Shown here in pieces: positions 1 through 6,772 of a stretch of 6,876 nucleotides of DNA. Position 1 is the stretch's first letter. Each line of letters begins with the position of its first letter. Under the pieces are notes generated by a model. The model was not told the DNA's origin and did not search any database. It saw nothing but the letters and a program-made list of their open reading frames with translations. The DNA lies in contig JAENJB010000060.1 of the NCBI GenBank assembly GCA_016844565.1, forward strand, positions 1 through 6,876, written 5' to 3'. This DNA comes from Dehalococcoidia bacterium (GTDB taxonomy: Bacteria > Chloroflexota > Dehalococcoidia > JAENJB01). Made by a program: the position numbers and the translations under genes.

Positions 1-50
1 AAACCCAGCACCAGAAACAGACTGAGAATCCAGTAAGCTACCCTGTTCAT
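1..50 (-). CDS. Start of an unidentified gene with a hydrophobic N-terminus (partial, runs off the left edge)
   Basis: Only the first 16 complete codons are present, reading MNRVAYWILSLFLVLG. ATG is at 50-48, preceded at 7 nt by a strong GGAGGAG ribosome binding site, so the start is well supported. The short basic start followed by a hydrophobic run looks like a signal peptide or a first transmembrane segment. It lies 47 bp after the stop of the substrate-binding lipoprotein, so it is probably co-transcribed. Its first six codons match those of that lipoprotein (MNRVAY against MNKLAY, 15 of 18 bases identical), which hints at a tandem second binding protein. An ABC permease is the alternative that context would predict. 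The function cannot be assigned from 16 residues. Confidence 0.6.
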   Translation of the reverse strand, partial: MNRVAYWILSLFLVLG

Positions 51-57
51 CTTATCT

Positions 58-64
58 CTCCTCC
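58..64 (-). promoter_or_regulatory. Ribosome binding site of the truncated left-edge gene
   Basis: The minus strand reads GGAGGAG here, 7 nt before the ATG at 50. It is the main evidence that the 50-base fragment at the edge is a real gene start. Confidence 0.7.
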
Positions 65-97
65 TCTTCTACTATTCGATATCCTTTCCTGGCTCAA

Positions 98-1228
98 TCA
101 CCCACGCCTCTCCAGCAACTTGTTCCAGAAGGTAGTCGCCCTCAGCCTGTTCTCCGCCGTGATCAGCTCCACAGGCAACGGTGTCCAGTCGATACCGGCG
201 GCAGCCACCATCTGATTGGACTTGACCCTGCTGTCCCCGAAGGGGGCAAGACTGATTTGTTGCTGGGCGAGATTCATGTAGAGCACGTGGCCCTCCGCGG
301 AGGTCAAGAAGTTTGCCAGCAGCTTTGCGGCGTTGGGATGGGGGGCGTCCTTAACCAGCGCTATCCCCTGGGTGGAGCCGGAGGTCTTTTCCACCCTCCC
401 GATACCGATGGGGGCACCTCGAAGGATGAAGTTAAGGGCGGTGTTGACACTGTTCAGGAGCAGAATCCTCCCCTCGCCGGCCGCCAACAACTCCGTCGGC
501 CCGCTAAAGCCGGAGAGGATCCTGGGCCGGGTGTTATTCACCACCTCGGTCCAGAAGGACTCGGCTTTCTCCCAGTTCAGTGACTTGCCATCACCCATGA
601 TGTAGGCAAACTCCGTGGGGAAAGCCCGCGCCGAAACGGTGATAAGGGAGTTGCCCCTCCACCTCGAGTTCTTCAGGTCATCCCAGATCTTGGGGGCTTC
701 GGCAGGAGACACCACGTTGGTGTTGTACACGGGGAACCGGATGCTGACCATGATATTGGCCCAGAATTTGTTGCTGGGCTGGGCCTTCCAGCCCTGTGTG
801 TTGCTCCAGTCGTACTCCTGTAGGAAACCGCCGTCCTTGAGTTCCGCCAGGGAATCGGAGTTGAGGATGACCACGTCTACGCTTCGTCGCCCGGCCTTTC
901 TCTCTTCGCTCATTTTCGCCAGGATCTCAGGATGGTCGCCATCAAAGTACTTCCACTTCAGGAACGGGTACTTGTCCTGGAACGCTCTTATCACCGCTAG
1001 CCCAGGAGGGTCGAAGGAGAAGGTCCACAGCGTTACTTCCCCCTCTTTCTTCGCTGCCTCGATGAGCTGCTGCTCAGAGGTCAACTGAGGTGTAGTAGGG
1101 GTGGGTCTTTCGATCGCTGGTGCCTGGGGAGTCGGTGCCGGTGAAGGCGTCTGTGGAGCAGCGCAAGCGCCGAGTGCCATGACCAGAATGAGAACCAGGC
1201 CAAGTGTCGTGTAAGCTAATTTGTTCAT
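98..1228 (-). CDS. ABC-transporter substrate-binding lipoprotein, AfuA/COG1840 (SBP_bac) family
   Basis: This 376-residue protein should bind a solute outside the membrane and hand it to an ABC importer. Residues 1-22 form a lipoprotein signal with lipobox L19-G20-A21-C22, and C22 is the predicted lipidated residue. A Pro/Thr-rich linker follows to about residue 48. The mature domain opens with AAKKEGEVTLWTF (58-70), typical of this family. It continues with the YNTNVV...IWDDL segment (168-185) and the signature APIGIG...TQGIALVKDAPHPNAAKLL (272-304), followed by NFLTSAEG. Length is normal for the family. The ATG at 1228 has a GGGAGG site 7 nt upstream. Many relatives bind ferric iron, but the adjacent-tyrosine pair used for Fe3+ in FbpA-type proteins is absent; the corresponding region reads NSVNTALNFIL. 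An organic or anionic ligand is therefore more likely (inference). It follows the UbiD-A gene by 108 bp. No permease or ATPase gene is in the window; they may lie past the left edge. Family call firm, ligand unknown. Confidence 0.9.
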   Translation of the reverse strand: MNKLAYTTLGLVLILVMALGACAAPQTPSPAPTPQAPAIERPTPTTPQLTSEQQLIEAAKKEGEVTLWTFSFDPPGLAVIRAFQDKYPFLKWKYFDGDHPEILAKMSEERKAGRRSVDVVILNSDSLAELKDGGFLQEYDWSNTQGWKAQPSNKFWANIMVSIRFPVYNTNVVSPAEAPKIWDDLKNSRWRGNSLITVSARAFPTEFAYIMGDGKSLNWEKAESFWTEVVNNTRPRILSGFSGPTELLAAGEGRILLLNSVNTALNFILRGAPIGIGRVEKTSGSTQGIALVKDAPHPNAAKLLANFLTSAEGHVLYMNLAQQQISLAPFGDSRVKSNQMVAAAGIDWTPLPVELITAENRLRATTFWNKLLERRG

Positions 1229-1235
1229 ATCTATT

Positions 1236-1241
1236 CCTCCC
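1236..1241 (-). promoter_or_regulatory. Ribosome binding site of the substrate-binding lipoprotein
   Basis: The minus strand reads GGGAGG, 7 nt before the ATG at 1228, which fixes the start and gives a complete lipoprotein signal peptide. Confidence 0.7.
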
Positions 1242-1336
1242 TAATCTATCCGTGCGCCGAGCCGCGTATGTTTTCTGATGCTAATGGTCAGCCGTCTTTT
1301 CCTGTCTTCGCATCTCCCCTCCGTTATTGACCCGAT

Positions 1337-2806
1337 TCAGCGTTTCCTGGGCAGCTTCGCAGCGCTCCCTTCGTCAGACAGGAGCGCGCCACACTTCTGC
1401 CTGACCTTCTCCTTCAACTCCTGACTAATGACCACATCCTGATGCCATGCCGGGTCCCATTCTACCGGCCGGCAGGTGTCAATGATGGCTCGCGACACAT
1501 AGAAGCCGCCTTTTCTCAGCGGAGGCTCCTGTTTCTGCTCAGCCTCCGGGCTCATGATGCCCAGGTGATCGGTGCAGCAGTACTCCAGCATCTGTATGGC
1601 GCGCTTCGGCTCGACCCTGTTCACCATTGCCCAGACCACTGCTTGAATATCCGTCGGGTCGATGTCCGCGTCCACCACTATCACGTAAGAGGTGGAGTTA
1701 GCGCCGGCATGCACCTGGGAGGCCACCAACCCCGCTTGCCTGGAATGACCGGCGTAGAGATTATGTAAAGATACTACCGTCAATCTCGTCCCGTACCGCG
1801 CCACTCCCCTTATCCCCCGCACACCAGCCTTCTCCATCTCGTCCCAGATGATAGCGGAAGAATGGAACTCCATCCGGAGACCCTCCGGCCCAGGAGGTTT
1901 CACTTCCCGCCCCAGGGTTACTGTCAGGATGGGATTATCGCGGTGATAGACTGTTTTGACCTCTATGAAGGGCAGGTCCTTCTTCAAGCTCATGCCGCAC
2001 CACTCCGTGAAGGGCCCCTCCGGCCTCGTCTTTCCCACCGGTATCTCCCCTTCCAGGGCTATCTCCGCATGGGCCGGAATAGGCAGGCCGGTATACTTTC
2101 CAGCGAAGACCTCCTCGGGCTGTCCTTTGAGCCAACCGACGAAATCCAGGTCTTCCAGCCCGCCTACATTGACGAGATGGGAGGTGGCTGTCTTGAAGAG
2201 TGCCGGGTCCACGCCTACGAGGGCCACCACCGGACAGGGTTTCCCCTGCTGGTGATACTTGTCCATGATTATTCGGGCGTCCTTGCTTTCCTGGAAGTTT
2301 ATGCCGACGGTCGAGCGGTCATGCACCTGCATCCGGTAGGTGCCAAGATTGACCCTTCCTGTGTCGGGGTCACGGACGATAACGCAGTCGGCCGAGCCGA
2401 TATAGCGGCCTCCTTCCTTCTCATGCCCGCGCGGGACCGGGAACTTGAAGAGGTCCACATCTTTCCCCGTTTGAATGTTTTCCATGACGGGACCACCCTC
2501 CACCGTCTTAGGGGGGCAGGGCTTGAATTCCCGCATCCTCTCCATCCAGGCCTTAGTCAGCGCCAGTCCTCTCGCCTCTGTACTCCAGCCAGAGGTGAGA
2601 AAGAACCGCTTCAGTGTTGTCTTGGCCAGGTTTGTGACCAGACGATGTCCCGGCGGATACCCGGGTACTTTGTCGAACACAATCACTTTGTTGGTCATGG
2701 TTGCAGCTGCGCTCGCCTCGAGCTCCCAGTGAATGCCTTCCAGGCGCACTACCTCACCTAACTCCTCTGCTTGCTTCAGCCAATCACGCAGGTCTTTGTA
2801 TGCCAT
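1337..2806 (-). CDS. UbiD-family (prenylated-FMN-dependent) decarboxylase/carboxylase, 'UbiD-A'
   Basis: This 489-residue cytoplasmic protein belongs to the UbiD family, whose members decarboxylate (or carboxylate) aromatic and alpha,beta-unsaturated acids with prenylated FMN supplied by a UbiX-type enzyme. Visible family blocks are DLRDWL (5-10), a GKDVDLFKFPVP block (114-125), GGRYIG (132-137), VNLGTYR (152-158), GKPCPV (188-193), EGPF (263-266) and a VDADIDPTDIQAVVWA stretch (378-393). By comparison with Fdc1, R158, E263 and E268 match the catalytic Arg-Glu-Glu set (R173, E277, E282). N153 and E252 match two metal ligands (N168, E233). The third ligand, normally His, appears to be Asp (D176). 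ATG at 2806 is preceded by AAAGGGG at 6 nt. The gene starts 57 bp after the Mo-hydroxylase large subunit. The C-terminus (about 470-489) is a basic tail not found in UbiD-B. It retains the catalytic set, so an active enzyme is likely. Quinone-pathway UbiD is less likely given the context and the second copy; the substrate is unknown. Confidence 0.93.
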   Translation of the reverse strand: MAYKDLRDWLKQAEELGEVVRLEGIHWELEASAAATMTNKVIVFDKVPGYPPGHRLVTNLAKTTLKRFFLTSGWSTEARGLALTKAWMERMREFKPCPPKTVEGGPVMENIQTGKDVDLFKFPVPRGHEKEGGRYIGSADCVIVRDPDTGRVNLGTYRMQVHDRSTVGINFQESKDARIIMDKYHQQGKPCPVVALVGVDPALFKTATSHLVNVGGLEDLDFVGWLKGQPEEVFAGKYTGLPIPAHAEIALEGEIPVGKTRPEGPFTEWCGMSLKKDLPFIEVKTVYHRDNPILTVTLGREVKPPGPEGLRMEFHSSAIIWDEMEKAGVRGIRGVARYGTRLTVVSLHNLYAGHSRQAGLVASQVHAGANSTSYVIVVDADIDPTDIQAVVWAMVNRVEPKRAIQMLEYCCTDHLGIMSPEAEQKQEPPLRKGGFYVSRAIIDTCRPVEWDPAWHQDVVISQELKEKVRQKCGALLSDEGSAAKLPRKR

Positions 2807-2812
2807 TTCAGA

Positions 2813-2819
2813 CCCCTTT
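2813..2819 (-). promoter_or_regulatory. Probable ribosome binding site of UbiD-A
   Basis: The minus strand reads AAAGGGG, 6 nt before the ATG at 2806. It is weaker than the GGAGG sites of the neighbouring genes. The start is also supported by alignment of the N-terminal DLRDWL motif with that of UbiD-B. Confidence 0.45.
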
Positions 2820-2863
2820 CCTGGTCCTAAATCTGTGTGCCACCGGGCCGGACTGACCGTACC

Positions 2864-5194
2864 TCAGCGACCCTTCAGGGCTTTAAGCACTTTCTCCCTT
2901 GTTAGCGGTATGTCCATCAGCCGTATACCGGCTGCGTTATGCAGGGCATTGCCGATGGCAGCCGCCAATGGGGCCAGGGGTACTTCTCCGAATCCCTTGG
3001 CTCCAAAAGGTCCGTCCCTGTCCGGCGCCGCCGCTATGCCGGACTTCACTTTTGACATCAGCGGCAGGTCTTCCGCTGAGGGCACCTTGTAATCCACAAA
3101 ATCCGGGTTGACGATCTTGCCGTCCTCGATAACGATTTCCTCGAAAAGGGCGCAGCCTATTCCGAACCCAACGCCCATCTCCATCTGCGACTCACACATC
3201 TTCGGGTTTATCGCCTGTCCCATATCGAAGTATCCGGCCACCTGCAGCACTTTCACCTCTCCCGTCTCCACGTTGACGGCCACCTCTACCGCATTGGCAC
3301 CATATCCGTAGCCATCGATTATCCTCTTGCCCTGGCCGGTCTGCATGTCTTCTTGACTTATGACCACGGTGTGGACTCCCCAACCGACCAGTTCACCTCC
3401 GCTGGTCAAATAGCCCAGAGGAGTGAAAAGCTCACTCACTCTTATTGCTCTCTCAGGCACCCCTTTCACGAAGACTCGCCCGTCTCCAATATCAAGACCG
3501 TCGGCGGGAATGCCGAGCCTAGCCGATGCGTGAGCGAACAGCTTCCGCCTGGCATCAGCGCAGGCCTTCAGCAAAGCCACGCCGGTCTGATGAGTCGACC
3601 GGCTGGAGACCGTGCCGAACTCGTAGGGAGTCACCGCCGAATCAGTGTGCACTACCTTGACCTTATCAGCAGAGGTCTTGAAAGCCTCTGCTGCCAACTG
3701 AGCCATGACGGTATTCACCCCCTGGCCCTGGTCGTGGGCGCTGTGGCGCACCTCAATCGTGGCATCCTCGTGGACCTTGACCGAGGCTACCGAAGTGACC
3801 CCACCGGCACTGTGCTTGCAGCCAAGTCCTATCCCTTTCCCTCTTCGCCAGGGTCCTCTCTCCAGGCCAATCGGCTTCTCCCATTCCACGGCTTCAGCGG
3901 CTCTGTCCAAACATTCCCGTATTCCTATGCTGTGTATTGTCTGTCCACAAACGTCCTCTTCCCCTTCCCTTAATAGGTTCTTCCTTCTTATCTCCAGCTG
4001 GTCCAGTCCCAGCCTCTCCGCCAGCATATCCATCTGAGACTCTATGGCATAGCTGACCTGCATGTTACCAAAGCCAGCGAAGGAGCCGATGGGGGGCTCG
4101 TTCGTGGCCACGCCGTAGGCATCCAGACTGAAGTGAGGCACCCGGTAGACGCCGGTGGCAGTGAATGGCATATTCCTGGTGCAGGGAAGGGCGCTGGAGC
4201 CATGGGCGCCGCCATTGATGATGATCTTCATTTCCCTGGCAACCAACGTCCCGTCCTTCTTCACCCCGTCTTTGATGTAAATTACGGTCGGTTCGCGCGT
4301 CATGTTGTCCAGAAAGCACTCTTCGCGACTGAGTGTCACTTTCACTGGCCTTCCGCTCTTGATGGCCAGCATAGCCGCCTGGGCAAGCAGCAGCTCCTGA
4401 TGATTCCTGGCGCCAAAGCTACCACCGATGAGAGGTGCAATCACCCTTATCTTTGAAATGGGTATCTTCAGGAGTGAGCTCAGTTCCGCACGTGGCACGT
4501 ATAGCCGTGTGGTGGTTGCCCAGATGGTCAGCCCACCGTCAGCTTCCGGCCTCACAACACAGTTGTGGGGTTCGAGGACGCCGTGGTGCATTCTCGGCGC
4601 CGCAAATCTGTTCTCCAGGGTCAGGTCAACCCCGGCAAAACCTCTGGCTGTGTCACCGTGGCGGATCTTGCGGTGAAAATAGACGTTGGGCAGTTCCGGA
4701 TCGAAGAGCACTCCCCAGCCGGCGCCGGGCACAGAATGGCCACCGTACTCACTGAGGTCAGAATGGACTATGACCGTTGGGTTAGGCTTCAGGGCCTCCT
4801 CAGGGTCAAAGACGGCCGGCAATTCTTCAAAGCGGATCTTGATTAGTGCGGCGGCCTCCTCAGCTAAGTCTGTGCTCTCCGCTGCTATGGCAGCCAGCGG
4901 TTCTCCTATGTAGCGCACCGTCTCTCGAGCAAAGACATCACGCCCCCTGTTGTAGAAACCGAACTTTCCCGGGGGAGCGTCCCTCCCGGTCACGACGGCT
5001 TTCACCCCGGGGAGCTGTTCCGCACGCGATGTATCAATGGCGACGATTCGAGCATGTGGGTGGGAGCTTCTCAGCAACTTTCCGTGAAGCATTCCCGGTA
5101 GCTGCAAATCAGCACTGAACCTGGTTTCGCCGGTGACCTTCTCCCGGCCATCAATGCGTGGGATGCTCTTCCCTACTACTGAAAGCTCAGTCAT
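2864..5194 (-). CDS. Molybdopterin-binding large (catalytic) subunit, xanthine dehydrogenase / 4-hydroxybenzoyl-CoA reductase family
   Basis: This 776-residue protein is the catalytic Mo subunit of a molybdenum hydroxylase. Such enzymes hydroxylate aromatic or heteroaromatic rings, or in hydroxybenzoyl-CoA reductases remove a ring hydroxyl, through a molybdopterin cofactor. Residues about 15-130 form the aldehyde-oxidase/xanthine-dehydrogenase hammerhead domain (GREKVTG, HPHARI, RYIGEP). About 140-385 is the first Mo-cofactor domain with loop GGSFGAR (257-263). About 400-760 is the second, with GQGVNT (490-495) and GPFGAKGFGE (728-737). E737 matches the universal catalytic glutamate (E1261 of bovine xanthine oxidase). 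No fused [2Fe-2S] or FAD domain is present, so separate small and medium subunits are needed; a small-subunit end lies at 6773-6876. Residues 371-379 read SFAGFGNMQ where relatives usually have RGFG, so the Arg is Ala. It lacks the AYxCSFR loop of form I CO dehydrogenase. ATG at 5194 has an AAGGAGG site at 7 nt. UbiD genes flank it on both sides. Family certain, substrate unknown. Confidence 0.95.
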   Translation of the reverse strand: MTELSVVGKSIPRIDGREKVTGETRFSADLQLPGMLHGKLLRSSHPHARIVAIDTSRAEQLPGVKAVVTGRDAPPGKFGFYNRGRDVFARETVRYIGEPLAAIAAESTDLAEEAAALIKIRFEELPAVFDPEEALKPNPTVIVHSDLSEYGGHSVPGAGWGVLFDPELPNVYFHRKIRHGDTARGFAGVDLTLENRFAAPRMHHGVLEPHNCVVRPEADGGLTIWATTTRLYVPRAELSSLLKIPISKIRVIAPLIGGSFGARNHQELLLAQAAMLAIKSGRPVKVTLSREECFLDNMTREPTVIYIKDGVKKDGTLVAREMKIIINGGAHGSSALPCTRNMPFTATGVYRVPHFSLDAYGVATNEPPIGSFAGFGNMQVSYAIESQMDMLAERLGLDQLEIRRKNLLREGEEDVCGQTIHSIGIRECLDRAAEAVEWEKPIGLERGPWRRGKGIGLGCKHSAGGVTSVASVKVHEDATIEVRHSAHDQGQGVNTVMAQLAAEAFKTSADKVKVVHTDSAVTPYEFGTVSSRSTHQTGVALLKACADARRKLFAHASARLGIPADGLDIGDGRVFVKGVPERAIRVSELFTPLGYLTSGGELVGWGVHTVVISQEDMQTGQGKRIIDGYGYGANAVEVAVNVETGEVKVLQVAGYFDMGQAINPKMCESQMEMGVGFGIGCALFEEIVIEDGKIVNPDFVDYKVPSAEDLPLMSKVKSGIAAAPDRDGPFGAKGFGEVPLAPLAAAIGNALHNAAGIRLMDIPLTREKVLKALKGR

Positions 5195-5201
5195 GCAGGG
5201 C

Positions 5202-5208
5202 CCTCCTT
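5202..5208 (-). promoter_or_regulatory. Ribosome binding site of the Mo-hydroxylase large subunit
   Basis: The minus strand reads AAGGAGG, 7 nt before the ATG at 5194, which supports that start codon. Confidence 0.7.
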
Positions 5209-5232
5209 CAAGTTCTGTTTCTCAAGGTGCGG

Positions 5233-5246
5233 GGAACTGCAGTTCC
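5233..5246. repeat. Perfect 14-bp palindrome GGAACTGCAGTTCC in the UbiD-B / large-subunit gap
   Basis: The sequence equals its own reverse complement over 14 bases. It sits in the 73-bp gap between the UbiD-B stop and the large-subunit start, about 38 bp upstream of that ATG. A looser inverted pair surrounds it (GGTGC at 5226-5230, GCACC at 5258-5262). No T-run follows on the transcribed strand, so it is not an intrinsic terminator. It could be a dimeric regulator site or a small mRNA hairpin (5-bp stem, TGCA loop), or chance. Confidence 0.4.
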
Positions 5247-5267
5247 AAGACGAATATGCACCGCAGC

Positions 5268-6683
5268 TCATAGTTCCAGAATGCCTGCCCACTTCTCCTT
5301 CATTCCTTTGATCAGCTCGGGATTGAACTTTATTACCTCGGGGAATTCATTCATCCAGCTATAAGGACGGCACGCCGTGATGACCACCTTCGAGCCAGTG
5401 CGCTCCGTCTCACCCTTGCGAAAGATAGGATCGATGTCGCTCGCCGGCAGTCCGGAGATGATGTCAATATCCTTCAGAGGATTGGCTCGAGTACAGACCG
5501 CCCATATCACTTCCTCCAGGCTGGTGATATCCACATCCTCATCCACCACGATGACAAAGCGGCCTCCATCGAGCAGAGACGCTAGTTGAAGGCCGGCCTG
5601 CTTGGCATGGCCTACATACTGCTGCTTTATGGCCACCGTGGCGAAGTAATTCTGTGTGATTTCATGCTCGAACACGCCCTTGACCTGACGGACTCCGCAC
5701 CTTTTGAGCCGATTCTCCAGCACCAGGCTCCCCAGCAGTTTGCCGAAGAGGCTGTGGTCGGTATGCCCCCTGTCAGTGAGAGAACCCATGAGGATGGGAT
5801 TGTTCCGGTAGTAAATCCTCTCCACCTCCATAATGGACCTTTCCTCGGCGCCTCCGTAGTAGCCTGTGCCCTCGGCAAAAGGCCCCTCCGTTCGCGTCTT
5901 CCCCGGGGGGCACCAGCCGACGATAACTATTTCACTGTCCGCCGGAATCGGAAGCCCGGTCACCTCCTCTTCGATGACCTCCACCGGTTCCCCTCTCATA
6001 GCGCCGACGTAGCGGTATTCCATGCCTTCGGCAACCCTCCGGCCGGCTACCCCGAAGATGAGAGGGTGCTGCCCTACGGAAATGGCCACCGGACAGGGTT
6101 TCCCCTTAGCGTGGTATTTCGCTATATGAACATGGCCGTCATGGGTGGGCTGAATGTGAAAAGTGACCGTCCTGGAGTCGCAAATCATTACCCTGTAGGC
6201 GCCGAGATTTACTGCTCCATTCTCCGGGTCCATGGTGATGAAAGCGTCACCCGTGCCTATGTACCTGCCACCATCTTTCTCATGCCAGAGGGGAACGGGA
6301 AAACGAAAGAGATCCACATCCTTTCCGGAGAGGACGTTTTCCAGGATAGGGCCAGTCTTCACCGTCTTTGGAGGGAACTTATCGAGCCTGGCTTCCCACT
6401 GGGGAACCATGGGACGCAACTCTTCCAGTATTTGCTTGTCCGAGCTATCGGGAGATAGCCCGAAGGCGAGGGCTATGCGGCTGGGGGTGAGCAGGGAGCA
6501 GGTAAGCACACGGAAGCCCGGCGGATAGCCTTTGATCTTATCGAAGAGAAGCGCAGGGCCCCGCTTCTTCCAGTTGAGTGTGGTGGTGCAGCCGATTTCC
6601 AGGTTCCAGTCAGCCCCGTCAAGCCTCCTCAACTCCTCCCGCTCTTCAACCTTCTTCAACCAGTCTCTCAGATCGTCAGCCAC
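5268..6683 (-). CDS. UbiD-family decarboxylase/carboxylase paralogue with an altered metal site, 'UbiD-B'
   Basis: This 471-residue protein is a second UbiD-family member, clearly related to but divergent from UbiD-A. Shared blocks are DLRDWLK (4-10), PPKTV (105-109), a GKDVDLFRFPVP block (120-131), GGRYIG (138-143), VNLGAYR (158-164), GKPCPV (194-199), EGPFAEGTGYY (266-276) and a VDEDVDITSLEEVIWA stretch (380-395). The Arg-Glu-Glu catalytic set is present as R164, E266 and E271, and the Asn metal ligand as N159. The Glu matching E233 of Fdc1 is replaced by V255 (SEIVIVG against AEIALEG in UbiD-A), and the usual His ligand position holds D182, with H181 beside it. It may be an enzyme with changed cofactor handling or a partner subunit, like the UbiD-related pair in phenylphosphate carboxylase. 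The start is GTG at 6683, with AAGGAGG only 3 nt upstream. No good alternative start exists before residue 92, and the DLRDWL alignment with UbiD-A supports GTG. The gene follows the [2Fe-2S] subunit by 89 bp. Confidence 0.93.
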   Translation of the reverse strand: MADDLRDWLKKVEEREELRRLDGADWNLEIGCTTTLNWKKRGPALLFDKIKGYPPGFRVLTCSLLTPSRIALAFGLSPDSSDKQILEELRPMVPQWEARLDKFPPKTVKTGPILENVLSGKDVDLFRFPVPLWHEKDGGRYIGTGDAFITMDPENGAVNLGAYRVMICDSRTVTFHIQPTHDGHVHIAKYHAKGKPCPVAISVGQHPLIFGVAGRRVAEGMEYRYVGAMRGEPVEVIEEEVTGLPIPADSEIVIVGWCPPGKTRTEGPFAEGTGYYGGAEERSIMEVERIYYRNNPILMGSLTDRGHTDHSLFGKLLGSLVLENRLKRCGVRQVKGVFEHEITQNYFATVAIKQQYVGHAKQAGLQLASLLDGGRFVIVVDEDVDITSLEEVIWAVCTRANPLKDIDIISGLPASDIDPIFRKGETERTGSKVVITACRPYSWMNEFPEVIKFNPELIKGMKEKWAGILEL

Positions 6684-6686
6684 GTT

Positions 6687-6693
6687 CCTCCTT
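6687..6693 (-). promoter_or_regulatory. Ribosome binding site of UbiD-B, close to a GTG start
   Basis: The minus strand reads AAGGAGG with only 3 nt before the GTG at 6683. The short spacing plus the GTG codon may lower translation, but the strong site and the conserved DLRDWL motif just downstream make this the only credible start. Confidence 0.6.
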
Positions 6694-6772
6694 TTGGGGT
6701 GCTTCCCAATTCCAATTCACCGTCCCCGTGAGCAGCGCTGGTCCTCTTCTGGTGGAATGCCGCAGCGCACGC

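Noticed and set aside
1281..1313. A tiny minus-strand frame, MRRQEKTADH, with a GGAGG site, in the gap before the lipoprotein gene
   Set aside because: Ten codons with no attenuator hairpin or amino-acid run behind it; such a frame can occur by chance. A leader peptide cannot be excluded but is not supported.
1229..1336. Possible internal promoter before the lipoprotein gene
   Set aside because: The best -35/-10 candidates (CTGACC with TACGCG at 17 bp, or TAGATT alone) match the consensus poorly, so no promoter is called.
2227..2247. A 21-base stretch identical to 6086-6106 in the other UbiD gene
   Set aside because: Both copies encode the conserved GKPCPV block in the same frame. The identity is explained by protein conservation between paralogues; the surrounding DNA is diverged, so it is not a mobile or recombination repeat.
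1862..2761. A 299-codon open frame on the plus strand opposite UbiD-A
   Set aside because: It lies wholly antisense to a gene with clear family motifs, and its translation has no recognisable domain. Long antisense frames are common in GC-rich coding DNA.
3353..3973. A 206-codon open frame on the plus strand inside the large-subunit gene
   Set aside because: It is fully antisense to conserved Mo-cofactor domain sequence and shows no domain or credible ribosome binding site.
5586..6458. A 290-codon open frame on the plus strand opposite UbiD-B
   Set aside because: It is antisense to UbiD-B. Its faint resemblance to the antisense frame opposite UbiD-A comes from homology of the two sense genes, not from a second gene pair.
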